Translations under genes and position numbers: made by a program
DNA from: Nitzschia sp. pyKryTriq1
Lineage: Eukaryota; Bacillariophyta; Bacillariophyceae; Bacillariales; Bacillariaceae
Length of the DNA stretch: 64,000 nt
Assembly (NCBI GenBank): GCA_956465555.1
Contig: OY101117.1
Coordinates: 744,001 to 808,000 of the forward strand
Direction of reading: 5' to 3'
The notes under the pieces: generated by a model
Database searches by the model: none
The model's input: only the letters and a program-made list of their open reading frames with translations
Told to the model about the DNA's origin: nothing
In this document: in pieces, positions 22,122 to 32,194 of the stretch
How positions within the stretch are numbered: position 1 is the first letter of the stretch
Layout: the number at the start of each line of letters is the position of its first letter

Positions 22122-22952
22122 ATGAGGCTGTGTAGCTTTATCATGACGATAGCCACTTTGGTGGAGGTTGTGGTGCCTGAATCCAACTTTGATCCGTATG
22201 CTGCCAACGGTGGCCTTGTGAGCGCTGTCGCCGGCAAAGATTTCTGCATCATTGCTGCCGACACTCGCATGAGTGGTTCGGGGTATTTACTTCATTCTCG
22301 AAATCATTTGGCTAGCCGCCTTTGGACTGTCAATGACGATCCTATCATGACGCAAGTTGAAGAGACCTTGCGATCATCCTATGATAGCGAGTCGCCTCCT
22401 GCTGTGGTGGAACGCCAGCTGGCGCTCTCGCAAGCTCCCATGCTGATCGGATCCTCAGGGTGCACCGCGGACTGCCGGGCACTACAGTCTGATCTTCGCG
22501 CTGATTTGCGAGTTGCCAGTCACTTGGGGCAAGCCAAAATCCAGGTTCCAGATCAAGTGGCCACTACCTTGAGTCAAATGTTGTATCAGCGCCGTGGATT
22601 TCCGTATTATGCATTTTGTGTTGCGGCGGCCTTGGATGCCGAGTCTCAAAGGGGTCAGGTCTATGTTTACGATGCCATTGGATCCTATGAGCAAGTAGCC
22701 GTGGCAACATCGGGCACCGGGCGGGAGGCGCTGCAGCCAATTTTAGACCGAATGTTTGAAACCGCTCGGGAGTCTCCTCGGCAAGTCGAAGGGACTGCCT
22801 CCAACGCCGTGCGCAAACTTTGTCAGGCGTACCGATCTGTTTCGGAACGAGAGATTGAAGTCGGTGATAAGCTGGTCCTACATGTTACCGAGGTACTGGA
22901 CGGCGGCATGGTGAATTGCAAGGTTATTGTTGTACCATTGAAAGAAGACTAG
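22122..22952 (+). CDS. PSMB1: 20S proteasome subunit beta type-1 (beta-6)
   Basis: 276 residues, no intron; Met9 is an alternative start. It matches the beta-6 subunit: FDPYAANGGLVSAVAG, FCIIAADTRMS, MLIGSSGCTADCRAL, MLYQRRGFPYY, YVYDAIGSYEQVAVATSGTG, LQPILDRM, and a C-terminal ISEREIEVGDK-like helix (VSEREIEVGDKL). The subunit is structural in the core particle. The residue after the Gly-Gly is Leu, so no N-terminal Thr nucleophile is present, as expected for a non-catalytic beta subunit. Relative to animal PSMB1 it carries an insertion of roughly 35-40 residues (WTVNDDPIMTQVEETLRSSY... to QLALSQAP, about residues 67-105) before the MLIGSSG strand. Confidence 0.95.
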   Translation: MRLCSFIMTIATLVEVVVPESNFDPYAANGGLVSAVAGKDFCIIAADTRMSGSGYLLHSRNHLASRLWTVNDDPIMTQVEETLRSSYDSESPPAVVERQLALSQAPMLIGSSGCTADCRALQSDLRADLRVASHLGQAKIQVPDQVATTLSQMLYQRRGFPYYAFCVAAALDAESQRGQVYVYDAIGSYEQVAVATSGTGREALQPILDRMFETARESPRQVEGTASNAVRKLCQAYRSVSEREIEVGDKLVLHVTEVLDGGMVNCKVIVVPLKED

Positions 22953-23536
22953 TCGAACTGACTGACTGTGTCGGTATTCAAAGACTTGAAGAATGAATCG
23001 CTGACTTTGCACGATGCGTGATTACTTATAAACTACGATTGTAGGCTCGAAAACGTAGAATCGGCGACCCAGATTGAGATATTAGTGGCTCTTGCTACGA
23101 TACTCTAGAGAGACTACGAGTACAGCATGACAAGATCAATGTTATGGTTGGAGAGATGACACTGAAATGTCACGTCTCACGAGACTATTTATGGTCCATG
23201 GACGACTTCGTTGGTCCATATTTTCATGATGTGGTCCTCCACGTTCAACGTACTCGTAGACTACTTATTAGAGAGGATTGCTATTGGCGTTGTTAAACTT
23301 TCATTTGTTTGCTCTCTAGTTTTCTAGCTACATGTACCGGTACTTGTAGTCTACTACCACCAGTACCAGTCTGCCGGTACGAATACGAGTGCGAACTATG
23401 AATAGCCGATCTACTGTACTAGCTCGCCTCTGAAAAATTACAAGTACGCGAATGAATAGATCCCCTCGCTCACGCCTCTCTCTCTACCGGTACTCTCTAC
23501 TCTACTCTACTCTACTCTACTCTACTACTCTACTAG

Positions 23537-23571
<35 letters not shown>

Positions 23572-24304
23572 CTCCTCACTCCTCCTCACTCCTCGACTCA
23601 TCACTCTACCGGTACATACAGTAGTAGTATTTCTCCGTGTCAATGCTCATTCTGATCATCCTTCGTTTCCGTTTGACCCGCGTCTGTTTGCCTACCGTAC
23701 GTGTACCTTATGACGTGGACTGCTACTAGCAAGACTTTGGTTGGAGAGAAAAAAACATAGGAACGCGGGCCGGCGTCCGCCGCCGGCCGGTCGGCCTGGC
23801 CTACTTCGTACCGGTACATACAGTACAGGTACCGGTACATATTTTTTGAAGCTGCGTCTCCCCCCAGTACTGTACACTGTAGACCTACCTGTACAGTACT
23901 TGTACCGTATGATACCGTACTTTACTCGTACCCTACTCTACTAGAGCTAGTAGTGGTGTCGTCATCGTCTCATCATCATTTTTCATGGTAGTGAGAGACA
24001 GCTCATCTCCCACCATCATCCTCCACTCCATCATCTATCTGACGCCTCTTGCTCTCTTGACATCATTCGCATGCAGACCTATCAGGACCACCCCTATACC
24101 GTATGTGTGTTACAGCCAGTACAGCCAGTCAGTCTATCGTCGATTCTAAAATTCATGCTCTGAACGCAAACGTAGTATTGTCAGGTTTGGTTTATAGATT
24201 GATTGCTTCAATCATTGATTGATTGATAGATTGATCGATCAACTGAGCAGCCTCGCTGAAAGTCATTTTTCGCCGTCTGTACAGTACGCACCATTGAAGA
24301 AGTT
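22953..24304. repeat. Long intergenic microsatellite/palindrome-rich region
   Basis: 1.35 kb with no gene. Contents: ACCGGTACTTGTAG words at 23336-23380; (TCTAC)n at about 23496-23535; (GA)n at 23541-23569; CTCCTCACT triplication at about 23570-23595; GTACCGGTACAT words at 23810-23840; a GATTGATTGATTGATAGATTGATCGATCA run at about 24210-24241. The last ~300 bp is the upstream region of the Fic-RING gene. Confidence 0.65.
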
Positions 24305-27217
24305 ATGGAGGGGACGAGCATTGTGAATAGTAGCGCTGTTATTGTTGCTGCTGCTTGTGAGGAAGAGGCTCGTCGCCGGCGGCGACACAAGAGATCGTTG
24401 GTGTCGCCGGATGACAAGGAAAATGACACGACAAGCATCCATCGTCGCAGTAGCAGTAGCAACCCCAAGAAGAAGAAGAAGAAAAAGAAAACCAAGAATG
24501 ACAACGACAATGACAGTTGCGAACACGAACGAAGCAAGAAGAAATCCAAAAGGCAGCGTTCACAGAAAGACCGCAACTCGAAAAAAACGACCACCAAGAC
24601 TACTACTCGTACTTTGCTAACAATGACACCCAACGCCGTGGAGTCACTCGTGGCGTTTGCGCAGTCTTCGGGCAAAGACAAGCCTTGTCTCGAAAAAGAT
24701 CTTGTCGTCCGGATCCGTCTGGAAGAGAACAGCAATAGCAGCTCCAAGTGCTTGTATGGTTCTTTGGAGAAGCCCCCTCATGATCAGACGTTACTAGCGA
24801 CTCTCGATGACAGCACGCATACACTTCCAGTGTTGCTCTTGAACGATCCCCGCAATGATCTACTCCAAAGTCACTTGGCAAGCGCGTCTACCGGTTGGAT
24901 TACCGTGGTGGCGCGTGGTCTGATTGCCACCGATGGGCACAATTCACGATACGACCTCGATCCTATCGTTTGCTTGACAACGGTTGAAATTCTCTCCAAG
25001 ATGCCTCTGGAAGTGGAAGCCAGTGGCCTCGGAAGCCCCTACCGTCTGCCAACTAGAGCTTCGTCATCATTGCCGCAATCGCCTTCTCCAGGAGGACAGC
25101 AGCAACAGCAGCAGCAGTCTTCCAGCTCCAGCACCGCTCGTGTTCGTGCCGGTACTGTCGGCAGCTTCTTGGATCAGACACTTCCCTTTATCACGACCGA
25201 CGAGTTCACACGGTGTCATGATACAACCACACAGCGTTTGCTTCTATCCGAGCCATTCTCCTCCTTATCTTCCACCACAGACGATGATTATGAAACGAAA
25301 CGTGGTGAGGATTCTGTAGTTGCCTCCATTGAGACCTTGAACCAGCACGCCGAACAAGTACAAACCTTTTTGACGCGGCATTCTGCCATGATGACCCTCC
25401 AGGCCAACTCCCAGCCCACGGAGCATGCGGTTCAAAATTACACGAACGCTCTCCGCGAATTTGCATCGTCTCAATTGGATCGACAAAAGGCGTCCTTGGC
25501 CACAAATGCCGGTCGAGAGGCAGAAGATCGTGCCAGTCTAATTACTCTACAGTATACCGATGTCTTGGAACGAGCCATGTCGAAACATGACGATGAATGG
25601 AGTACTAATGGTTCCAAAGAAAAAGATCGGGTAGGAGAGGGTGATTGTTTGACTTCGAACCGGTTGCTCCAGTGGCATTCCACACTCTTGAACGATTTAC
25701 ACACAGAAGCGGGCCAAATCCGTACGAAGACGGTCCGTGCGGGCCATACAGTATTTTGCCGGCCCAAGGAGATTGCCGGCGAGTTGGACAAATTTTGTTT
25801 GGCCTTGACCAACCTGCAGGAACGCCTTCATCTGGGACGGGCGAAGACGACCATTGGTGGTAGTTCTCGTCCTTCGACTCCCACCTCGTCAACCAATAAT
25901 ACGGCCTCCTCGGCGACCAATGCCTGGCATGCCATCTTGTTTGCCGCCGTGGCCATGTATGGGATTGTCGATATTCATCCCTTTGCCGATGGAAATGGCA
26001 GAATGTCCCGAATCGTTGCCAATTGGGCTCTCAAGTCTTTTCCCTTTACCATCAACTTGTTTGCCACTCCCGCGCAGCGTGCGGAATATATTTTGGCGTT
26101 GGAGCAAACTCGTCATTTACTGAGCCTCTCAAATCAAAAGAAGATTCACGGGGCTGTCACGTCTCATGAAATCTTGCAAGTCACCAAGTCGATCGGTATT
26201 TTTGCCCCGTTGGTACGACTGTTGATGGACAGAATGGGACGGGCTGTGGTGGAATTTCATCGCGTGTGGCAAGAAAAGTCGGGCCTTGCGGCCGAAGCGT
26301 TGGAATGCAAGGCCGCCCGACAAGCTAGGGAAAGAGCCAAGGAAGGAACCTGTATTATTTGCCTAGACGAAAATCCCAACATTGCCACCTTGTGCTGTGG
26401 AAAGGCTGTCCACTTGAATTGTATTGCGGAATGGCTGAGTGGCAAGAATTCATGCCCGTGCTGTAGATCCGAGTTGCCCTCCATCAGTGGGCGTGTCGTT
26501 CGAGCAGCACGAAACGGTGCAACTGCCCGTGGTGACAATGGAGGAGGCGACGGAGATGCAGTCAGTCCGTCGAGCCGACGTTTACACAGACGTTATTTTC
26601 GAAATGCGCACGACGTCATTGTGAACTTGCTGAATAACTATAATGGGGAAAACCACAACAGTACAACGGAGACGGCAGAAGACGATGGCTATGATAGCGC
26701 ACATGATACTACGACAGCAGAAGTTCGATACGGCGATGACGACGAGGACGAAATTATTCTAGACGAAGATGACGAGGAGGGGTCGTCGTCCTCTTCTGAT
26801 GAGGACGATGATTCTTCGGATGAAGATTCCTTGGAAGATAGCGACGATTCCTCCTATGTGATGATTGCGAGAAGCGTCCCACGAACTACTGATCGCATCG
26901 AAGATCATGATTCAGGGCTTTTGTCGGGACAAGAGAGCAGTCAGGACGATGCAAGTATTACTTCAAGCCACGAAAATGGTAGAGATCAAAGTGACAACTC
27001 CCAAGACTACGTTGCTGGACCAGATAGTGATATGGGTCAGGATACGACTGCTGAAGACGAAGAGAATGGCCCAGTAGACGCCCTCACCCCCAGAGTTAAC
27101 GAATACTGTGATGCTTTGTACTGTCGGAACCGTCCGGCGATCGATTGTGCGAACAGTCTATGTGGGCGTTGCTGCGTGTTGGGAGGCGAATTTCACTGCC
27201 CAAGGCACAATTCGTGA
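24305..27217 (+). CDS. Fic-domain / RING-finger fusion protein (intact Fic motif)
   Basis: 970 residues in one exon. Order: a basic, Lys-run N-terminus (about 20-100, NLS-like); an uncharacterised region (130-230); a Q-rich linker; a Fic domain at about 345-610; a C3HC4 RING at about 683-722 (CIICLDE ... CCGKAVHLNCIAEWL ... CPCC); a long Asp/Glu/Ser acidic tract; and a C-terminal Cys/His cluster (YCRNRPAIDCANSLCGRCCV ... CPRH). The Fic motif is HPFADGNGRMSR with His558, the full catalytic HPFx(D/E)GNGRxxR. Fic enzymes usually transfer AMP from ATP to a protein hydroxyl; RINGs recruit E2 enzymes for ubiquitin transfer. A dual AMPylation/ubiquitin-ligase protein is inferred. The usual inhibitory (S/T)xxxE(G/N) helix is not clearly present. 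A paralogue lies tail-to-tail 98 bp away. Confidence 0.9.
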   Translation: MEGTSIVNSSAVIVAAACEEEARRRRRHKRSLVSPDDKENDTTSIHRRSSSSNPKKKKKKKKTKNDNDNDSCEHERSKKKSKRQRSQKDRNSKKTTTKTTTRTLLTMTPNAVESLVAFAQSSGKDKPCLEKDLVVRIRLEENSNSSSKCLYGSLEKPPHDQTLLATLDDSTHTLPVLLLNDPRNDLLQSHLASASTGWITVVARGLIATDGHNSRYDLDPIVCLTTVEILSKMPLEVEASGLGSPYRLPTRASSSLPQSPSPGGQQQQQQQSSSSSTARVRAGTVGSFLDQTLPFITTDEFTRCHDTTTQRLLLSEPFSSLSSTTDDDYETKRGEDSVVASIETLNQHAEQVQTFLTRHSAMMTLQANSQPTEHAVQNYTNALREFASSQLDRQKASLATNAGREAEDRASLITLQYTDVLERAMSKHDDEWSTNGSKEKDRVGEGDCLTSNRLLQWHSTLLNDLHTEAGQIRTKTVRAGHTVFCRPKEIAGELDKFCLALTNLQERLHLGRAKTTIGGSSRPSTPTSSTNNTASSATNAWHAILFAAVAMYGIVDIHPFADGNGRMSRIVANWALKSFPFTINLFATPAQRAEYILALEQTRHLLSLSNQKKIHGAVTSHEILQVTKSIGIFAPLVRLLMDRMGRAVVEFHRVWQEKSGLAAEALECKAARQARERAKEGTCIICLDENPNIATLCCGKAVHLNCIAEWLSGKNSCPCCRSELPSISGRVVRAARNGATARGDNGGGDGDAVSPSSRRLHRRYFRNAHDVIVNLLNNYNGENHNSTTETAEDDGYDSAHDTTTAEVRYGDDDEDEIILDEDDEEGSSSSSDEDDDSSDEDSLEDSDDSSYVMIARSVPRTTDRIEDHDSGLLSGQESSQDDASITSSHENGRDQSDNSQDYVAGPDSDMGQDTTAEDEENGPVDALTPRVNEYCDALYCRNRPAIDCANSLCGRCCVLGGEFHCPRHNS

Positions 27218-27315
27218 AGACTTGCATAGATGGCATGAAACGCCTCTCGTTCCCCTCTATTGAAGACAATTTTGACAGTAACCATAAGAGTAGCGGGTTT
27301 ATTCATTATGGAAAA

Positions 27316-29670
27316 TTAGCTGTAGTGGGTGCGGTCTTCGTAGCAGACACCAATTACCTGCTCCCTGGATCCACGATGATGTATGCACGAATCCTCGTGA
27401 AGGCGGCAGCACGTGCCGCACCGTTTGTTACAGCATTCTCTCGTAGCGCAGTTCTGGCAGTTTCCTTCGACACAAAGGGCAGGCGGATCTCCAGCTCGGG
27501 TCGCTGGTGAGACGGACTCACAGTATTCGTCCTCTACGGCTTGGTACGCTACTCTCTCGTCGGAACTGCTGTGCTCCGATCCATCGTAGCCATCCGACTC
27601 GTACACAAAGCTATCGCGGATGAGCCATGGCGCCCTCGTCGTTGTAAAATGTTGCTCGCCCACAAGTTGCCTCGAGAGTGAACGCGAAGTTTGCTCGGGA
27701 AGCACCAGATGACGAGGAACCATCAACGGCATAGCGAGCTCCGAGCTCGTTACATCGTGATGTGTCACCTCAGACTGACTGTCTTGACTACTCGAATCAT
27801 CGCCATGGACCGCAGGGTGAACATCATCTGCTGTTCGTGGCAAATAGACGTCCCGGGCTGCTGCATGGAGATCGAAGAGGGAAGCCTGGGCGGCATGGAC
27901 ATTGCCTAAGAGGGAAGGATCGAGAAATGAAAGCCTTGGGAAATTTCCATTTGTTCGCACTGCATCAAGATCATGTCGTAGACGATCTTCGAAGCTGTCC
28001 GAGCTACTGCTCGAGTCTGTTTCTTGGGTCAATACATGGAACTCTGGATCATCTTCACTATCCGCGAACTGGTCCCTCGTCAGTGTGCGCACAGAATCTG
28101 CTTGTCGTGGATTAAACACGAAAGGTTCAGAAGACGCGGCAGAAACGTCAGATGATTCTGCCACCCCTTCTGACCTTGAAGCGGTCTCCGGGTCGTTCAA
28201 CATTTCCTCGTATCCCAAATCAGGATCATCAGTCTCGTGCTCCTCGTCATCTGTGCTGCCATATTGAACACGCCAACGGGTAGCACTATATGATAAAAGT
28301 GATACACCTGAAGAAGACGACGAGGAGCTTGAAGATGAGGAAGAAGATGACGACGAAGATGACGACGAAGAAGAAGAGGAGGAGGAGGAGTCATCCGTGG
28401 CTTCGTTTGCAAGATAGGTGAGGAGCTCTCCAACTATCGAATCCGCTTCGAAGCTATCTTCATCGTATCGAGTGCCAAAGCGGTTGCGCTTCGGCAATTG
28501 GAGTGAAGGCAAATCATTGCGACACTGAGGGCAATTCGTATGGTTTTGGAGCCACTCAGCGATGCAGTTCAGATGAACAGTCCTTCCGCAGCAAAGGGTC
28601 GCCATGTTTGGAGCGGTATCCAAACATATGATGCACGTGCCCTTTGAGGCTTGCAATTCGCGTGCTCGACGAACGACCTTCGCCTCGGCTTCTTCCGTAG
28701 CTAACTGATCTTTTTCGTTTACTAGCTTTCCGAAGTCATCCACTGCGCATGAAAGTCGATTCACCAGGACAGCCACTAACGGCGAAAGTAGACCCGGCCG
28801 TTTGAGAACTTCCTGCCAATCCAAGTAGCCAATTTTGCCATTCTGTGCAAAGCAAATATTTCTTCGCGTCTTCTCCATAGCGAATATATACTCCACCTTC
28901 TGGGCCGGCGTTTGATACAATAGGGCAATAAGAGGAATGCCACATCGTTGCAGTGCCCATGTGAGGACAACCTGCGCAAGTTGGCTATCATAGATGTTGC
29001 GATTGGGCTTGATAGTTTCAGAAGCAAAAAAGGCCGTCAAAGCAAACGTGATAGGTTTCAGGGACGCCATTTTGCTTGGCTTCTTCGTTGAATAGTCTAT
29101 ATGAGTCGTTCCCATGGTTTCCAGTGCTTGGATCAACGTTTCAGTCTCCGCATCAATCGCTTCTGCCGGGCAAGAGACGATACTCGTCTCGGGCGGCCCC
29201 TTTGGCTTCTTTCCTGATAGCAGCTCGTACCACCTTACAAGCATATCTTTATTCAGAGGTTTGTCCGTCTGAAGTGCATTTTCCAAAGCCTTTCGCTTTC
29301 CCTCCAGATCCTCCATCGTCTCCTCCTCGACGCTGAACAAACTAGCTGTGAGGTTTTCTATCTGTGACTCTTGGAATTCTCGCAGGGCTCTCGTATAATT
29401 TTGAAGTGCGTCGTTTGTCGATTTGGTTGGACACCTGTTCTTCCACGGTGATGACGAATGAGCGTCCGAACTGCCTTCTTGCAGTGATTGCAGTGCAAGA
29501 TACTGCACCGAAAAGTCTGTGATCTTCCATACTTTTTTCTGCACATCCGGTGCGAGATCAAATTCTGTAGCAAACTCAAAGCAAATATCAACTGATTTTG
29601 AAGCTCTAATATGTCCCTCCTCACGGAGTTCTTCCAGTGTTGCCGAATGACTCACGGTTGGTGGGTCCAT
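27316..29670 (-). CDS. RING-finger protein with degenerate Fic domain, paralogue of the convergent gene
   Basis: 784 residues, no intron. It aligns with the neighbour over NYTRALREFQ (NYTNALREFA), the helix before the Fic loop, TPAQKVEYIFAMEKTRR (TPAQRAEYILALEQTRH), and the RING (residues 346-383: CIICLDTAPNMATLCCG, VHLNCIAEWL, CPQC). The catalytic Fic motif is lost: the equivalent of HPFADGNGR reads KPNRNIYDS (about 221-229), so His and the GNGR loop are gone. After the RING are a poly-Ser run (about 28310-28390), acidic low-complexity sequence, and a C-terminal Cys/His cluster (CNKRCGTCC ... CIHH). It probably retains E2 binding but not AMP transfer. It may act as regulator, partner or competitor of the intact paralogue. 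Confidence 0.87.
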   Translation of the reverse strand: MDPPTVSHSATLEELREEGHIRASKSVDICFEFATEFDLAPDVQKKVWKITDFSVQYLALQSLQEGSSDAHSSSPWKNRCPTKSTNDALQNYTRALREFQESQIENLTASLFSVEEETMEDLEGKRKALENALQTDKPLNKDMLVRWYELLSGKKPKGPPETSIVSCPAEAIDAETETLIQALETMGTTHIDYSTKKPSKMASLKPITFALTAFFASETIKPNRNIYDSQLAQVVLTWALQRCGIPLIALLYQTPAQKVEYIFAMEKTRRNICFAQNGKIGYLDWQEVLKRPGLLSPLVAVLVNRLSCAVDDFGKLVNEKDQLATEEAEAKVVRRARELQASKGTCIICLDTAPNMATLCCGRTVHLNCIAEWLQNHTNCPQCRNDLPSLQLPKRNRFGTRYDEDSFEADSIVGELLTYLANEATDDSSSSSSSSSSSSSSSSSSSSSSSSSSSGVSLLSYSATRWRVQYGSTDDEEHETDDPDLGYEEMLNDPETASRSEGVAESSDVSAASSEPFVFNPRQADSVRTLTRDQFADSEDDPEFHVLTQETDSSSSSDSFEDRLRHDLDAVRTNGNFPRLSFLDPSLLGNVHAAQASLFDLHAAARDVYLPRTADDVHPAVHGDDSSSQDSQSEVTHHDVTSSELAMPLMVPRHLVLPEQTSRSLSRQLVGEQHFTTTRAPWLIRDSFVYESDGYDGSEHSSSDERVAYQAVEDEYCESVSPATRAGDPPALCVEGNCQNCATRECCNKRCGTCCRLHEDSCIHHRGSREQVIGVCYEDRTHYS

Positions 29671-30568
29671 ATCGAATGTATGGAAGGGTGGAGGTCCCCT
29701 GTAATTACACGGAAGACAAACGAGAATTGAAAATTCGGATTGCTCCTCGCTATCAAGACGATGACTTTTTCAATGTATGGATCACCCCTCAAAGTGATTC
29801 ATCACAAGAGGACTGGTTTCTTGGCAACTTGTGAGGGTCAGAGATACTGTTTGTAAACATGCACCGTCGAGGAAAAGGAAAAGCCACTTTTTGCAGACTA
29901 CCTCACTTCGTATGGTACAGTAGAACATATCCCACCATCGTCGATCCCTGTCGATCGAAAAGCAAAGAGATTTTTCTCAGAATTTGCGTGGATAGACATC
30001 CTACGTAATCTCCCGTAGAATTCGTACTGGAGAGACTTCTTGTTAGGTCAGTACTGAGCCCACAGGTACCTGCTGGTACGTGACCGATGCTTTCGGCTTG
30101 CTTTCGGCGGGTCTCAGTCGAGTGACTTCTTCGACTGCATCCTTCAGGACAGGATACTATTTTTTTCTTCTCGTACTTTACTATTGCTCTAATGCTTCCT
30201 TTCTCCTTTCAGTATAAGTAATCTATTCGTCCAAAAGTGTCTGTTAGTATTATATTTTGATGCACAGTATGGATATAAGAGTTTCGTACGAATGACAAGT
30301 AGCTTTATAGTTTTCCTCGAGTGGTACTGTACACGTTTCAATAAGTGATCCTATCCCTTCCGTTGCTTCCAAAGTAATAGATTTGAAAGGGTTACTTTTG
30401 TTGCCCCCTGTGCGGTCGTTAGCTTGTCCGATCTGTCGAGATAAATATGGATACTAGCTTCTAGACCGACATGGGTTGTGCCCTCTCCAAAGTATTCAAA
30501 GACATTTTATCAAAGAAACAAACATCACCACCATTTCACAAACACCCACAAACAAATAAGCAGAAATG
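29671..30568. other. Intergenic upstream of degenerate Fic-RING gene
   Basis: About 900 bp. It contains GTACCTGCTGGTACG at 30065-30079 and AT-rich unique sequence at 30170-30300. No gene or RNA was recognised. Confidence 0.5.
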
Positions 30569-32194
30569 CTAGCTCGCCAAACGGTATACATATTCCGGAA
30601 GCTCCTCTTCTCCCGACATGACTTCAGAAGCCACCGCTCTCAAAGATACTGTGTACAGCATTGGTAATTCCTCGCCATAAAGTTCTTCCGCCGCCTCGAT
30701 GAGGCTGAAATCCATGACGATTGTCGCCAAGGAGGGACAGTGGATCCAACTATCTGAAAGTGCATCATACCATCGTTTTGTATATGCTGGCGATTGTAGA
30801 GCGGCATTTTCCAGGACTTCCTTCACTTCCTCGTCCATATCGTCCTCCAGCTCATTATCTTCTGTGTCTCGAATCATTTTGCGGATTTCTTCTAGAACCA
30901 GAGTGTCACGATCGATCTTTCCAGCCTCCTTCGCCGGACTTGTAGGGACCTCATCAGTAGTCTTGACGGGAACCAAGTCTTCGTCGATCGATTTCACAGC
31001 TGACATCTTCTGTTTCAAAAGCTCTTCACTATTGCTGTGAGGTTGTTCAAAGTGCCCTTCTGGTATTGCAGATGAGACAAACTTTTCTTCCTCATCCGTA
31101 CGCTCATGCAATAAAGTTATCGCAGGTAGCTCTTGCTCGATTGGTTTCTCATCAGGAACAGCAATCGGAGCTACCACCTCTTCTTCAACCGGATTCACGG
31201 CTGACATTACTTCATCCTCCATTGATTTATCGTCAGGGACAGCTATCGGAGTTACCATCTCCTCTGCGACCAATGGCACTGTTGGAGCCATGTCTACCGG
31301 CGGCTCAAACTCTTGAAATTCTTCTTCATTTCGCTCTTTTGGTGTTTCATCATTTGGAGCTTTCTTCTCATCTTCGGTGTCCTGGCGTAGTAAGTTTATC
31401 GTTGGGAGGTGTTCTTTTCCTTGTTGCTGTGTTTCTTCGCCTTCTTTCTTTCGTCTCGAAATTACGTCTCCCTTCGCCGTGTGCTTGGGTGTGAATTGGC
31501 CTAGAGCGCTTCCTCGCTTTCCACGCAAACTTTGTGACATCCAAGTTGGAGATTGACCATCCGCACCAGTCGAATTATTATTACTTTCTTCATCACGTTT
31601 GTGTTCAAAAGCTTTCATTCGTTCACGAATACTTCCAATCTTTGGAACCTCTTCTTTTTTTGTAGAAACAGGAGTTGCTTCTTGCTGTGACGGCGGAGGG
31701 AAAGGGAAAGCCCTCAAGGTCATTTTCTTTGTTGTAGGCGTCACGACTTCGACCGGGGTCTCGTGTGGTGGTTCCTCCTTGTGTGGTTCCAATGCCGATG
31801 GTGACGACGACGATGATGACTGTTGCTTTGGTTTCACGACAAATTTCTTTTGGATTTGTCGTGGACTCACAAACACGGACAGATCTTCCATAGTCTGCCG
31901 GGTGCTCTTTCTCTTTTCGACGAAAGATCCGTCCTGCTGATGCTGATGCTGCTGTTGTTGGGTCAGCTCGGCTTTCGTCGTCGTTACCGCCGCCATCGCT
32001 ATTTTCTTCTTATAGAAACCACGAGGAGACACCGCCAGCCGAGCAACATCAGCAGGGGCACCTATGGAACCAGAAGCTCTCTCTTCCCACGAGCTCAACA
32101 AGCTTTTGATCTTGCCGGATGGCGACGGGCCTCCATTCACTGCGGTTGTGGTTGGACTTGTTGTGGGCTTCTGCGTTGCTTCCATGGTCGTCAT
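30569..32194 (-). CDS. Acidic low-complexity protein of unknown function
   Basis: 541 residues, one exon; Met4 is an alternative start. The N-terminal third is basic and Ser/Thr/Gln-rich (SGKIKSLLSSWEERAS, SPRGFYKKKIAMA, SPRQIQKKF, SIRERMKAFEHKRDEE), a set of short motifs spaced by disorder. The middle is acidic with a two-fold repeat: EEMVTPIAVPDDKSMEDE and EEEVVAPIAVPDEKPIEQE. The C-terminal ~70 residues look folded (TKRWYDALSDSWIHCPSLA, FSLIEAAEELYGEELP). No known domain, signal peptide or TM segment was recognised. It diverges from the SAP-like gene at 33086. Confidence 0.65.
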   Translation of the reverse strand: MTTMEATQKPTTSPTTTAVNGGPSPSGKIKSLLSSWEERASGSIGAPADVARLAVSPRGFYKKKIAMAAVTTTKAELTQQQQHQHQQDGSFVEKRKSTRQTMEDLSVFVSPRQIQKKFVVKPKQQSSSSSSPSALEPHKEEPPHETPVEVVTPTTKKMTLRAFPFPPPSQQEATPVSTKKEEVPKIGSIRERMKAFEHKRDEESNNNSTGADGQSPTWMSQSLRGKRGSALGQFTPKHTAKGDVISRRKKEGEETQQQGKEHLPTINLLRQDTEDEKKAPNDETPKERNEEEFQEFEPPVDMAPTVPLVAEEMVTPIAVPDDKSMEDEVMSAVNPVEEEVVAPIAVPDEKPIEQELPAITLLHERTDEEEKFVSSAIPEGHFEQPHSNSEELLKQKMSAVKSIDEDLVPVKTTDEVPTSPAKEAGKIDRDTLVLEEIRKMIRDTEDNELEDDMDEEVKEVLENAALQSPAYTKRWYDALSDSWIHCPSLATIVMDFSLIEAAEELYGEELPMLYTVSLRAVASEVMSGEEELPEYVYRLAS

